From positions 186,001-250,000 of the forward strand of contig NZ_LMZQ01000013.1 of NCBI RefSeq assembly GCF_001442625.1: a stretch of DNA of 64,000 nucleotides, in the 5' to 3' direction. Made by a program: the position numbers and the translations under genes. This DNA comes from Pedobacter ginsenosidimutans. GTDB taxonomy: Bacteria > Bacteroidota > Bacteroidia > Sphingobacteriales > Sphingobacteriaceae. Below the pieces are notes generated by a model that saw only the letters and a program-made list of their open reading frames with translations, made no database searches and was not told the DNA's origin. The stretch's first letter is position 1. Each line of letters opens with the position of its first letter. Below are positions 45,405-53,590 of the stretch, piece after piece.

Positions 45405-45863
45405 TTATTTTTTAGCGAGCACCTCTCCTACCAAATGAACAGTGGTTACCGTTGGATTTGCATTTGATGTAACGGTTACTACCTTATCTTGCATGCCCAT
45501 TTTACCTTCGCTATTAAAAACTACGCTAATTACCCCTTCCTTACCAGGTAAAATTGGTTCACCGGGTACCTGAGGAACAGTACAACCACATGTGGCAGTT
45601 GCATTTGAAACAATCAGCGGACTTTTACCCGTATTTTTAAGTTTGAAATCGTGCTTAACTTTCTCACCTTGCGTTATTTTACCGAAATCGAAGATATCCC
45701 GTTCGAAAACAATAACAGGCGCATCTGCCGGAGCAACTTTAGCTGTTTTTGAAGTATCGTTGCCAACTGAAACTGTTGTTGCGGTTTCGCTAGTTTGATT
45801 ATTTGCATTACGACATGCTGCAAATGAAAGCGCAGCAATAGCCAAGATAAATATTCTTTTCAT
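45405..45863 (-). CDS. DUF1573 lipoprotein
   Basis: The 152-residue product has a lipoprotein signal (AIAALSFAAC, Cys17). The DUF1573 domain has the pattern FDFGKITQGEKVKHDFKLKNTGKSPL and the conserved cysteine pair TCGCTVPQ. The fold is Ig-like. The function is unknown, and such proteins are common in Bacteroidota envelopes. It starts 2 bases after the nusB stop codon, so translation is probably coupled. Confidence 0.9.
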   Translation of the reverse strand: MKRIFILAIAALSFAACRNANNQTSETATTVSVGNDTSKTAKVAPADAPVIVFERDIFDFGKITQGEKVKHDFKLKNTGKSPLIVSNATATCGCTVPQVPGEPILPGKEGVISVVFNSEGKMGMQDKVVTVTSNANPTVTTVHLVGEVLAKK

Positions 45864-45865
45864 TT

Positions 45866-46816
45866 TTAATCTTCGATTAATCCGCGGCCAATCTTTTTAA
45901 TAGTGTTGTTTTTCTTAAGATCGCCTAAAATTTTGTCTAAAATACCGTTAATAAATGAATTACTCTTCGGTGTACTGTAATCTTTTGATAACTCTAAATA
46001 TTCGTTGATGGTTACTTTAACCGGAATAGATGGAAAGTTTAACAATTCGCAAATGGCCATTTTCATTAAAATTGTATCCATTAATGCAATACGCTCCGAT
46101 TCCCAGTTTTTGGTTCTATCGGCAATCATTTCCTGATATTTTGCATCATTCTGCAAAGTATGCACAAAAAGATCCTGAACAAATTTGCTGTCTTCAACCC
46201 AGTCTGCACTAATTTCGGTCAGTTTATTTTTGAAAGGATCTTCGGATGTAAAGTTTTTCAAGGTTTTGGCCACCATACCTTTCATCACTTCGTGATCTAC
46301 CTGCCAGTTGATAAATTTCTCTTCGAAAACCTGCAAAATGGCCTGGTTTTTTAAGATGATTTTCCTGAAAATGTATTTAATAATATCTTTTGACGACTCT
46401 AAACTTTCGTTTGGATCGGCAAGATAATCGGCATATTCTTTTGATGCTTTTAAGGAATTGTAAACTGTTTTACGGATTTCCGGATCGAAACCCCAATCTA
46501 CCTTGTATTTTTTAACTGCAGATACGTACTCAGGATTCTGCTGCATTAAAACGCTAAACTTATTGTGTAGCAATTTCATGTTAGGATTAATATCCTCTGC
46601 TGTTTTAATAAACTTATTTGCGCGCTCTGCGGCGTCGTTAGCAGTAAATTCGGTAACTTCTACCATTAAAGATAACATCCAGATGTACATTTCGTACACG
46701 CTATCGATGCTCTGCATTAAAGTTTTCAAATCACCTTTAATGTCTTTTTTGTCTGCCATGTGCCAAGCAAAAATATTTTGCAAAGCTTTGATTCTTAAGT
46801 GCCTTCTGTTTAACAT
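45866..46816 (-). CDS. nusB: Transcription antitermination protein NusB (extended form)
   Basis: The 316-residue protein is twice the length of E. coli NusB. The start MLNRRHLRIKALQNIFAW and the C-terminal domain (QDLFVHTLQNDAKYQEMI, RIALMDTILMKMAICELLNFPSIPVKVTINEYLELSK) are NusB. The extra part between them is typical of Bacteroidota. NusB binds boxA RNA with NusE in rRNA antitermination. It heads the nusB-DUF1573-yajC group. Confidence 0.9.
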   Translation of the reverse strand: MLNRRHLRIKALQNIFAWHMADKKDIKGDLKTLMQSIDSVYEMYIWMLSLMVEVTEFTANDAAERANKFIKTAEDINPNMKLLHNKFSVLMQQNPEYVSAVKKYKVDWGFDPEIRKTVYNSLKASKEYADYLADPNESLESSKDIIKYIFRKIILKNQAILQVFEEKFINWQVDHEVMKGMVAKTLKNFTSEDPFKNKLTEISADWVEDSKFVQDLFVHTLQNDAKYQEMIADRTKNWESERIALMDTILMKMAICELLNFPSIPVKVTINEYLELSKDYSTPKSNSFINGILDKILGDLKKNNTIKKIGRGLIED

Positions 46817-46866
46817 GAATGTAAGAACGAGTGCGGTTTTTTAAAACCTGTTTTAATAATTATGAT

Positions 46867-47955
46867 TTAATATGACGATTTAATTTTTTTCACATCTGCA
46901 ATCCGTTTTTCAGCAATGCGGTTTGCAGCAATATTAGTTGATATATTTTCAGCTTTACTTAATTTAATTACGCTACGGGTAGCATCGTAAATATTCTCAG
47001 TAAGCTGCACTGTACGTTTTTTACCAAAGCCAGTTAGTTCAGAATAGCAAGAAATCAGTCCACCGGCATTAATTAAATAATCAGGTGCAAATAAAATCCC
47101 TTTCTTCAAAAGTAATTCGCTATCTAAAACCTCATCTTTTAACTGATTGTTTGCTGAACCTGCAATAATTGCAAACTTCATTTTTTCGATGGTTTTGTTG
47201 TTAACGGTAGCGCCCATTGCACATGGAGCATACACATCGGCATCAGTTGTAAAAATTTTATCGGCTTCGATCGGTTTTGCTTTATATTTTCGGGCAACAT
47301 ATGTTAATTGCTCCTGGTTAATATCGCTAATTAAAACTTCGGCGTTTTCTTTTCTTAACAGTGCAACCAAATGCTCACCAACATTTCCGATACCTTGTAC
47401 TACAATAGTTCTTCCGGCAAGCATATCCGTACCGAAAACCTCTTTAACACTTGCTTTAATACCTAAATAAACACCTTGCGCAGTAAAAGGAGCCGGATTA
47501 CCAGCACCGCCAATTGATTCGGGAACACCAGTAACATAATTGGTTTCCATACGGATATATTCCATATCGCGTGTATTGGTACCCATTTCTTCTGCCGTAA
47601 TGAATTCGCCATTTAGGTTTTTAATAAACCTACCGTAGCTACGCATTAAAGTTTCTGTTTTATCTTTCCTGGAATCGCCGATGATTACGCCTTTTCCACC
47701 ACCCAGATTCAATCCGGTAATGGCTGCTTTGTAAGTCATCCCTCTCGATAAACGTAAGGCATCTTCTAAAGCTTCGCCTTCGGTGGCGTAACTCCACATG
47801 CGTGTTCCGCCTAAAGCAGGACCCAATGTGGTATCGTGTATAGCAATAATTGCTTTTAAACCTGTATCTGGATCATTGCAAAAAACCAATTTTTTATGCC
47901 CATAAGCACTTAACTGATCTAAAATTGATGAATCTGACGGAGAATTTGCTGGCAT
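46867..47955 (-). CDS. Leucine/valine-type amino acid dehydrogenase
   Basis: I take the ATG at 47955; an upstream in-frame TTG at 47982 overlaps the promoter. The 362-residue Glu/Leu/Phe/Val dehydrogenase has the catalytic Lys in AAITGLNLGGGKGVIIGD, the dinucleotide loop VVQGIGNVGEHLVAL, and APCAMGATVNN. It deaminates branched-chain amino acids to 2-oxo acids with NAD+. The exact amino acid is not certain. NusB follows after 50 bases. Confidence 0.88.
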   Translation of the reverse strand: MPANSPSDSSILDQLSAYGHKKLVFCNDPDTGLKAIIAIHDTTLGPALGGTRMWSYATEGEALEDALRLSRGMTYKAAITGLNLGGGKGVIIGDSRKDKTETLMRSYGRFIKNLNGEFITAEEMGTNTRDMEYIRMETNYVTGVPESIGGAGNPAPFTAQGVYLGIKASVKEVFGTDMLAGRTIVVQGIGNVGEHLVALLRKENAEVLISDINQEQLTYVARKYKAKPIEADKIFTTDADVYAPCAMGATVNNKTIEKMKFAIIAGSANNQLKDEVLDSELLLKKGILFAPDYLINAGGLISCYSELTGFGKKRTVQLTENIYDATRSVIKLSKAENISTNIAANRIAEKRIADVKKIKSSY

Positions 47956-47979
47956 ATTGAACGTTCGGATAACCTGCTG

Positions 47980-47987
47980 CAAAATTA
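47980..47987 (-). promoter_or_regulatory. Probable -7 element of the dehydrogenase gene
   Basis: On the minus strand TAATTTTG fits TAnnTTTG and lies 25 bases upstream of the ATG at 47955. Confidence 0.45.
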
Positions 47988-48208
47988 AAATAAAAAACCA
48001 TTATTACACCTATTTAACGAAACTATAACAAAATTAATTCGGCTATAATTAAATAACAAGCCGATTTACCACCCCCAGCACCTAAATTAGAAGGGGCTAG
48101 ATTTGCGCAGAATGAAGTGATGAGGTAAACATTCTATGCTTTTCAGTTTCCATAACTAAAACTGACAACAGATTTTACTGAACCAAGAGCCACAATCCCA
48201 TGTAAAAT
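47988..48208. other. Gene-free spacer between divergent genes
   Basis: I see only AT-rich sequence and a short GC patch (CCACCCCCAGCACC). No frame or RNA gene is visible. Confidence 0.4.
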
Positions 48209-48302
48209 AAACCTGATAGGAATGCAAAGCCCGATTCTTCATCGGCTTGAAATGGATAGCAGGGCTGATCTACCCAAAAGCACCGAACCTTGCTTTTCAA
48301 AA
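48209..48302 (+). repeat. Dispersed intergenic repeat, family A copy 6
   Basis: AAACCTGATAGGAATG, AAAGCCCGATTCTTCATCGG, TTGAAATGGATAGCAGGG, then CCTTGCTTTTCAAAA. The region to 48466 beyond it shows nothing more. Confidence 0.8.
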
Positions 48303-48466
48303 TAATATTGACCACCTAAGTCACTTGAGAACACTTTAGCGATATGGTTTAGGGCTTTCATTAATCTAGCTACTCTATATCATCCATTTTACATACTCAA
48401 GTGTCATTATTTTTTAAAGCTTAGGCCCGAATGGATAAATATGTATTATGAAATAACAAAATTAGC

Positions 48467-48474
48467 TAAGTTTG
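48467..48474 (+). promoter_or_regulatory. Possible -7 element directly before the ABC exporter
   Basis: TAAGTTTG is a full TAnnTTTG match ending only six bases before the ATG at 48481. If it is used, the transcript would have almost no leader. Confidence 0.35.
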
Positions 48475-48480
48475 TATGGA

Positions 48481-50271
48481 ATGAGACATTTAAGCCGATT
48501 AAACAAATACTTTCTTAAATACAAATGGTGGATTATACCCGGAAGTATTTTCGTGGTAATTTCTAATATTTTTGGCGTAGTGCCTGCCCAGGTGATTGGC
48601 TATGCAGTTGATCTGATTACCGAGAACATCCAGATTTTTAACCTTTTTTATGGTTTCGACCGCCAGGCCATTATTTACGATATTTTTAGCAGCAATCTCT
48701 TATATTTTGGCTTACTGGTTATAGCGCTTTACTTACTGCGGGGGCTTTTTCTGTTCTTTATGCGTCAGACTATTATTTTAATGTCGCGGCATATAGAGTT
48801 TGATATGAAGAACGATATCTACCAACATTACCAGGAACTGAGCTTGGGGTTTTATCGAAGGAATAATACCGGCGATTTAATGAACCGTGCCACAGAAGAT
48901 GTTAACCGGGTGAGGATGTATGTTGGTCCCGCGATTATGTACACCATCAATACATTTGTTTTATCTGTGCTCATTATCTGGTCGATGTTTGATGTAAATT
49001 CAAAACTGGCCATCTATTGTTTATTGCCCCTTCCCTTCCTTGTAATCATTATCTATTATGTAAATACCCTGATCTTCAAAAAAAGCGGAAAAATACAGGA
49101 GCGCCTCTCCGATCTTTCGAGCTTTGTACAGGAACGTTTCTCCGGAATCAGGATCATTAAATCATACGTTCGCGAAGATTACACACGGAACATGTTCGAA
49201 ATCCAAAGCAACGATTATAAAAAAGATTCGATGAGTTTGGTTAAAGTATCGGCACTGTTTTACCCAACCATGCTGTTATTGATAGGCTTAAGTACCATTT
49301 TAACTATATATATCGGCGGTATCCAGGTGATGAATGGCAGTATCACAGCAGGGAATATTGCCGAATTTATCATTTACATCAACCAGTTAACCTTTCCGGT
49401 AACCATGTTGGGCTGGGTTACTTCTTTAATCCAGCGGGCTGCTGCATCGCAAAAAAGGATAAATGAATTTTTGGATATCCCATCTGACATCCAATCGAAA
49501 GAAACTGCTGAAATTGAGCTAACAGGCAATATCAGGTTCGACCAGGTAAGTTTTACCTACCCAGATACAGGGATTGAAGCTTTAAAAGAGGTGAGTTTCG
49601 AGATTAATAGTGGCGAATTTGTAGCCATTATCGGAAAAACAGGCTCCGGAAAATCGACATTGGCCAATCTGATTATGCGGATGTATGATGTAGAAAATGG
49701 TACTATTGATATTGATGGAAAAAATATTAAAGCCTTAAATCTAAAAGATTATCGTGGGCAGATCGGCTTTGTACCACAAGAGGTTTTCTTATTTTCTGAT
49801 ACTATAAAGAACAATATTGCCTTTGGTTTAGACCAGGTTACGGATGAAGAAGTGCATACTGCTGCTAAAAATGCCTCGGTTTATACCAATATTATCGATT
49901 TTGAAGAAAAGTTCGAAACCATGCTGGGCGAACGTGGAATTACACTCTCCGGTGGGCAAAAACAACGGGTTTCTATCGCCCGGGCTTTAATAAAATCACC
50001 TAAGATTTTAATATTCGATGATTGTCTTTCGGCGGTTGACACTAAAACCGAAGAGGAAATACTACAAAATCTTGGTAAAATCATGGCTGGAAAAACAAGT
50101 ATTTTAATTGCCCACAGGATTTCTACCATTAAAAATGCAGATAAGATTTTAGTGCTGGATAATGGTAAAATCATCGAACAAGGCACACACAATGAATTAC
50201 TTAGTAAAAACGGAAGCTATACAGAGCTTTACAATAACCAACTTTTGGAGGAGGAAACCCGAACTATTTAA
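48481..50271 (+). CDS. ABC exporter (membrane and ATPase fused) with degenerate Walker B
   Basis: The 596-residue protein has six membrane helices (about 1-310) and a C-terminal ATPase with Walker A IGKTGSGKSTL, the signature LSGGQKQRVSIARAL, and LIAHRISTI. Walker B reads ILIFDDCLSAVD, with Asp where the catalytic Glu normally stands, as in the degenerate site of heterodimeric exporters such as BmrC. The start at 48481 gives MRHLSRLNKYF; a TTG nine bases upstream is less likely. It resembles MsbA/multidrug exporters. Whether it pairs with another half-transporter is unknown. Confidence 0.88.
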   Translation: MRHLSRLNKYFLKYKWWIIPGSIFVVISNIFGVVPAQVIGYAVDLITENIQIFNLFYGFDRQAIIYDIFSSNLLYFGLLVIALYLLRGLFLFFMRQTIILMSRHIEFDMKNDIYQHYQELSLGFYRRNNTGDLMNRATEDVNRVRMYVGPAIMYTINTFVLSVLIIWSMFDVNSKLAIYCLLPLPFLVIIIYYVNTLIFKKSGKIQERLSDLSSFVQERFSGIRIIKSYVREDYTRNMFEIQSNDYKKDSMSLVKVSALFYPTMLLLIGLSTILTIYIGGIQVMNGSITAGNIAEFIIYINQLTFPVTMLGWVTSLIQRAAASQKRINEFLDIPSDIQSKETAEIELTGNIRFDQVSFTYPDTGIEALKEVSFEINSGEFVAIIGKTGSGKSTLANLIMRMYDVENGTIDIDGKNIKALNLKDYRGQIGFVPQEVFLFSDTIKNNIAFGLDQVTDEEVHTAAKNASVYTNIIDFEEKFETMLGERGITLSGGQKQRVSIARALIKSPKILIFDDCLSAVDTKTEEEILQNLGKIMAGKTSILIAHRISTIKNADKILVLDNGKIIEQGTHNELLSKNGSYTELYNNQLLEEETRTI

Positions 50272-50289
50272 ATTGTATTAAAATTGTAT

Positions 50290-50319
50290 TTTGAACTTTA
50301 AATATTTGCTTTATATTTA
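50290..50319 (+). promoter_or_regulatory. Promoter of the DUF3276 gene
   Basis: TTTG (50290-50293), an 18-base spacer, then TATATTTA (50312-50319), one base off TAnnTTTG. It lies about 31 bases before the ATG. Confidence 0.6.
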
Positions 50320-50350
50320 CCGAAACCAAAAACCAACATCAATACCAACC

Positions 50351-50674
50351 ATGGGAGAATTCGACAACAAGGAAAGAGAAGAAGTTTTTTCAAAGAAAGT
50401 AAGAGCAGGTAAGAGAACTTATTTCTTCGACGTGAAGGCTACTAGATCGGGTGATTATTATTTAACAGTTACCGAGAGTAAGAAAAGATTAGAAGACGGT
50501 GTGTTTGTAAAACATAAAATCTTTTTATACAAAGAAGATTTCGAAAAATTTGCAGAAGGACTGAATGAAACTGTTGATTACATCAAAACTCACCAAGATG
50601 TGGTTGAAAAACGCTATGAATATTCTGAAAATGGAGAACATAGCACTAAAGCAAGCGACGATTTTACTTTTTAA
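50351..50674 (+). CDS. DUF3276 (PUR-alpha-like) protein
   Basis: I start this 107-residue protein at the ATG at 50351 (MGEFDNKEREEVFSKKVRAG). The longer frame reads through the promoter. The pattern RAGKRTYFFDVKATRSGDYYLTVTESKKR and a C-terminal FAEGLNETVDYI is typical of the DUF3276 family, which has the PUR nucleic-acid-binding fold. It may bind single-stranded DNA or RNA. A bidirectional terminator follows. Confidence 0.9.
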   Translation: MGEFDNKEREEVFSKKVRAGKRTYFFDVKATRSGDYYLTVTESKKRLEDGVFVKHKIFLYKEDFEKFAEGLNETVDYIKTHQDVVEKRYEYSENGEHSTKASDDFTF

Positions 50675-50690
50675 GTAATATAATTTCAAT

Positions 50691-50729
50691 AAAAAAGCCT
50701 CCTGATTTTAAAAATCCGGAGGCTTTTTC
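50691..50729. terminator. Bidirectional terminator between convergent genes
   Basis: AAGCCTCC and GGAGGCTT form a stem with an A-run before and a T-run after, between the DUF3276 gene (plus) and the DUF5362 gene (minus). Confidence 0.88.
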
Positions 50730-50744
50730 GTGTGCGTAATATTT

Positions 50745-51206
50745 TTATTTTATGCCTCCACCTGCGAGTACTGCCAACAGCAAAAGAAAATAGCTGGCTA
50801 TCAATACGATGGTAATTATACCCCAAAATTTAAAGAGCGATTTTACATGAGCAATGGCATCATTTAAATTTTCCTGATCGCCGAATAAAACCCCTTGTTT
50901 GCCTTTGGCCGAAAAACGCATCAGCAATAAACTTGGATAAAAAAAGAACAAAGCCAGCAGCAGGTAAAATATGGTTATACCTGTTGCGCCAATACCGCCC
51001 AATGGACCCAATTGATTGAGCATCCCTGGATTAGCCGTTACCGCAGCTCCTATTCCAAATGAGCCCAAGGTTAAAAATGCCGAGATAACAAAACCCACAA
51101 CCGATAAAAATCTTGCCCACTTACTCATATCGTAAAAATAGCTCCGCATTTCTTCGGTAACAACCAATTTTACTTCCTGGGGCACTTCATTTTCAAAATC
51201 TTCCAT
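50745..51206 (-). CDS. DUF5362-like membrane protein
   Basis: The 153-residue protein has three to four membrane helices: FLSVVGFVISAFLTLGSFGIG, GITIFYLLLALFFFYPSLLLM and FWGIITIVLIASYFLLLLAVL. A charged loop reads RFSAKGKQGVLFGDQENLNDAIAHVKSLFKF. The layout matches DUF5362 proteins of Bacteroidota. Function unknown. Confidence 0.75.
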   Translation of the reverse strand: MEDFENEVPQEVKLVVTEEMRSYFYDMSKWARFLSVVGFVISAFLTLGSFGIGAAVTANPGMLNQLGPLGGIGATGITIFYLLLALFFFYPSLLLMRFSAKGKQGVLFGDQENLNDAIAHVKSLFKFWGIITIVLIASYFLLLLAVLAGGGIK

Positions 51207-51310
51207 TTATCTCTATCTATTTTGGGCTAAACTTAGATAAAATATAGATTTGATGCAATAGCAAGGGTTTAAATAAAGGTTTTAAAAGCTTATCTTTGCG
51301 CGGATTTTAA

Positions 51311-51345
51311 GGCGGAAGGCGGAAGGCGGAAGGCGGAAGGCGGAA
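51311..51345. repeat. Five tandem copies of GGCGGAA
   Basis: Five perfect seven-base units lie about 110 bases upstream of ychF. A simple tandem array of this kind can change length by slippage. Confidence 0.9.
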
Positions 51346-51457
51346 AAGGTAAAATGGTTGATGGCCAAAACTAAAGCCCAAGAACGAAACACAAGGCTAT
51401 TGACCATAAGACAATAGACCAATAGCAAAAAACTAAAGATATAAAGACTAATAAATA

Positions 51458-52558
51458 ATGGCATTACAATGTGGTATAGTTGGTTTACCAAATGTTGGGA
51501 AATCGACTCTTTTTAACTGTTTATCAAATGCAAAAGCGCAGGCAGCAAACTTTCCCTTTTGTACTATTGAGCCCAATGTTGGCGTAATTACAGTACCTGA
51601 TGATAGATTAACCAAATTAGCCGAGTTGGTTAAACCAAACAAAGTGCAACCAAATACAATCGAGATTGTAGATATTGCAGGTTTGGTAAAAGGTGCATCG
51701 AAAGGCGAAGGCCTGGGAAACCAGTTTTTAGGAAATATCCGTGCCACAAATGCAATTATTCACGTTTTACGTTGCTTTGATGATGGTAATGTAATCCACG
51801 TAGATGGTTCTGTTGATCCGATCCGTGATCGTGAAATTATTGATACTGAGCTTCAGCTTAAAGATTTAGATACCGTTGATAAACGTATTCAAAAAGTTGA
51901 AAAAATGGCTAAAACTGGTGGTGATAAAGATGCTAAACGTACTTATGAAATTTTAACGGTAGTTAAAGCACATTTAGAAGCTGGCAAATCTATCCGTACC
52001 GCGGCATTGGCTCAAGATGATTTCGATTTTATTGAAGATTTAGGTCTACTTACACAAAAACCGGTAATGTACGTTTGTAATGTTGATGAGGCATCGGTAA
52101 TTAACGGCAATAAATATGTTGATTTAGTGAAAGCAAATGTTGCTGATGAAAATGCTGAGGTTTTAGTGATCTCTGCTAAAATTGAATCAGAAATTGCTGA
52201 ACTGGATAGCTATGAAGAGCGTCAGGAGTTTTTAGCTGATTTAGGCTTAACTGAATCAGGTGTAAATAAATTAATCCGCGCAGCTTATAAATTATTAAAC
52301 CTTTACACCTACTTTACCGCTGGTGTACAAGAAGTTAGGGCCTGGACGATTACAAAAGGTTTTACCGCGCCACAAGCTGCTGGTGTTATCCACACTGATT
52401 TCGAAAAAGGATTTATCCGTGCGGAGGTAATCAAATACAACGATTTCGTAACCTTAGGTTCTGAAAATGCCTGTAAAGATGCTGGTAAATTAGGTGTTGA
52501 AGGAAAAACCTATGTAGTGGAAGATGGAGACATCATGCACTTCAGGTTTAATGTTTAA
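51458..52558 (+). CDS. ychF: YchF-type ATPase (OLA1 family)
   Basis: The 366-residue protein starts [21 protein letters not shown] (P-loop), then [17 protein letters not shown], a Walker B-like [21 protein letters not shown], and the altered G4 motif CNVDE that favours ATP over GTP. A TGS-like domain ends it ([24 protein letters not shown]). YchF binds ribosomes and is linked to oxidative stress control. A terminator follows. Confidence 0.96.
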   Translation: MALQCGIVGLPNVGKSTLFNCLSNAKAQAANFPFCTIEPNVGVITVPDDRLTKLAELVKPNKVQPNTIEIVDIAGLVKGASKGEGLGNQFLGNIRATNAIIHVLRCFDDGNVIHVDGSVDPIRDREIIDTELQLKDLDTVDKRIQKVEKMAKTGGDKDAKRTYEILTVVKAHLEAGKSIRTAALAQDDFDFIEDLGLLTQKPVMYVCNVDEASVINGNKYVDLVKANVADENAEVLVISAKIESEIAELDSYEERQEFLADLGLTESGVNKLIRAAYKLLNLYTYFTAGVQEVRAWTITKGFTAPQAAGVIHTDFEKGFIRAEVIKYNDFVTLGSENACKDAGKLGVEGKTYVVEDGDIMHFRFNV

Positions 52559-52604
52559 ACCCTAAATCCCCTAAAGGAGACTTTGAAAAAGTATAATAAT
52601 ATAG

Positions 52605-52631
52605 AGCCACTTGAAAGAGTGGCTTTTTTTG
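52605..52631 (+). terminator. Terminator after ychF
   Basis: AGCCACT and AGTGGCT flank TGAAAG and are followed by seven T residues, 47 bases after the stop codon. Confidence 0.88.
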
Positions 52632-52758
52632 TTTGAAGACTTTTTTTACCACGGAGACACAGAAAGCACGGATACCACTCAATTGTCACGCTGAGCGGAG
52701 TCGAAGCGCTTAATTAACAACAGATAATACAGATTAACACAGACAGTTAACGATGACA
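52632..52758. other. Gene-free repeat-rich spacer
   Basis: Words such as ACCACGGAGACACAGAAAG and TGTCACGCTGAGCGGAGTCG are short dispersed repeats of the same kind as those elsewhere in the window. No gene is visible. Confidence 0.5.
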
Positions 52759-52787
52759 GATCCTGAAATAAATTCAGGATGACGAAC
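52759..52787. repeat. ATGACG-ended palindrome (family D)
   Basis: GATCCTGAA and TTCAGGATGACGAAC around ATAAA, matching the copy at 42284. Confidence 0.75.
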
Positions 52788-52861
52788 GTTAGAGAACGCA
52801 CAGAAAAATGGAATTATATCGCTGTGCTCAGCTTAAAATACTGGCAGCTACATTGCCACTT

Positions 52862-52960
52862 AAACCCGATTGACAGTGAAAGCGCCTGATTCTTCATCAG
52901 GCCTTGAACAGAAAGCGGGAAGAAACTTAAAATAGAGCTTCTGCAACTGCTTTCCAAAAA
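52862..52960 (+). repeat. Dispersed intergenic repeat, family A copy 7
   Basis: AAACCCGATTGACAGTG, AAAGCGCCTGATTCTTCATC, CTTGAACAGAAAGCGGG, then CTGCAACTGCTTTCCAAAA. It is more diverged than copies 1, 3 and 5. Confidence 0.75.
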
Positions 52961-53013
52961 CTGCAACCTATTAATATTAATAAATAATAAAATACATTGG
53001 TTGAGCTTGTATT

Positions 53014-53048
53014 TTGCATTAAGATTCCCGCCTGCGCGGGAATGACGA
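53014..53048. repeat. ATGACG-ended palindrome (family C)
   Basis: TTGCATTAAGATTCCCGCC and TGCGCGGGAATGACGA match 25865-25895 almost exactly. Confidence 0.8.
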
Positions 53049-53219
53049 CAACTCTTTGCCATTTGTTTTTGTGATGTCAGATATTACCATCCGATACCAA
53101 TAGTAAACATTTTAGAATAAAATTTATTGATCTTTTATAAAAATCAAACAGTTAGATGTTACAATCTAACTGCACATCAAAGGAAGAAGATACCACTATA
53201 CAAGAATAAAGTATTTTTG
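53049..53219. other. Gene-free spacer downstream of tRNA-Cys
   Basis: AT-rich, with an inverted word pair AGTTAGATTGTAACA/TGTTACAATCTAACTGC-like near 53150-53175. I see no gene. Confidence 0.4.
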
Positions 53220-53290
53220 AGTTTGGTGTCAGAATCGAACTGACTACACTGGTTTTGCAGACCAGCACACATCCATTGTGCATACCAAAC
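53220..53290 (-). tRNA. tRNA-Cys (anticodon GCA)
   Basis: A complete cloverleaf reads on the minus strand. The acceptor is GTTTGGT/ACCAAAC, and the D stem GCAC pairs with GTGT around AATGGAT. The anticodon stem CTGGT/ACCAG holds the loop CTGCAAA (anticodon GCA), and the T arm is GTCAG-TTCGATT-CTGAC. The discriminator base is U, as expected for cysteine. CCA is not encoded. No promoter is visible directly upstream. Confidence 0.95.
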
Positions 53291-53300
53291 AATCAGCAAT

Positions 53301-53335
53301 AAAAAAAGCCACTTATTACATTTGTAACAAGTGGC
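53301..53335 (-). terminator. Terminator immediately upstream of tRNA-Cys
   Basis: GCCACTT pairs with AAGTGGC, with an inner GTTAC/GTAAT pairing, and is followed on the minus strand by seven T residues. It ends only about 10 bases before the tRNA-Cys 5' end, so it seems to close a separate short transcript. Confidence 0.8.
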
Positions 53336-53441
53336 CTTTAAATCTTTTTATATTTTTTATCAGATAAATAAAGTCAACCCGTTACTTTTTGAGTAACAAA
53401 AACACGAGTTTAAACAATATTTTTCTGTTGTATTTTTCACG
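53301..53441 (-). ncRNA. Putative small RNA of about 140 nt
   Basis: A promoter-like pair (TTG, 18 bases, TATCTTTA; 53445-53473) would start a transcript near 53441. It would contain a perfect hairpin (GTTACT-CAAAA-AGTAAC, 53381-53397) and end at the strong terminator at 53301-53335. No reading frame of note is inside. I do not recognise a known RNA family. Confidence 0.35.
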
Positions 53442-53444
53442 GCG

Positions 53445-53473
53445 TAAAGATAAATATAATTTTTAATTAGCAA
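53445..53473 (-). promoter_or_regulatory. Promoter-like element for the putative small RNA
   Basis: On the minus strand TTG (53473-53471), 18 bases, then TATCTTTA (53452-53445). The -7 box has the same final G-to-A change as the DUF3276 promoter. Confidence 0.4.
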
Positions 53474-53532
53474 GTATTCTTTTTAGTAAGAGTTGCCAAT
53501 TTAAAATTAGGGGCATTAAGAAATTTAAGATA

Positions 53533-53582
53533 GATCCCTCTCCCGACTTAACGTCGGGACTGCTCTTCAGTCGAGATGACGA
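53533..53582. repeat. ATGACG-ended repeat (family B, partial)
   Basis: AGATCCCTCTCCCGAC, an inner CCCGAC/GTCGGG pairing, and the end CAGTCGAGATGACGA. It lies 9 bases past the HAD stop codon. Confidence 0.65.
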
Positions 53583-53590
53583 TCCATTTA

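Noticed and set aside
46503-46844. Plus-strand frame of 113 codons across nusB
   Set aside because: It is antisense to a clear NusB gene; its hydrophobic look comes from the complementary codons.
51311-51345. Tandem GGCGGAA array considered as CRISPR-like
   Set aside because: The seven-base units have no spacers between them; it is a simple tandem repeat.
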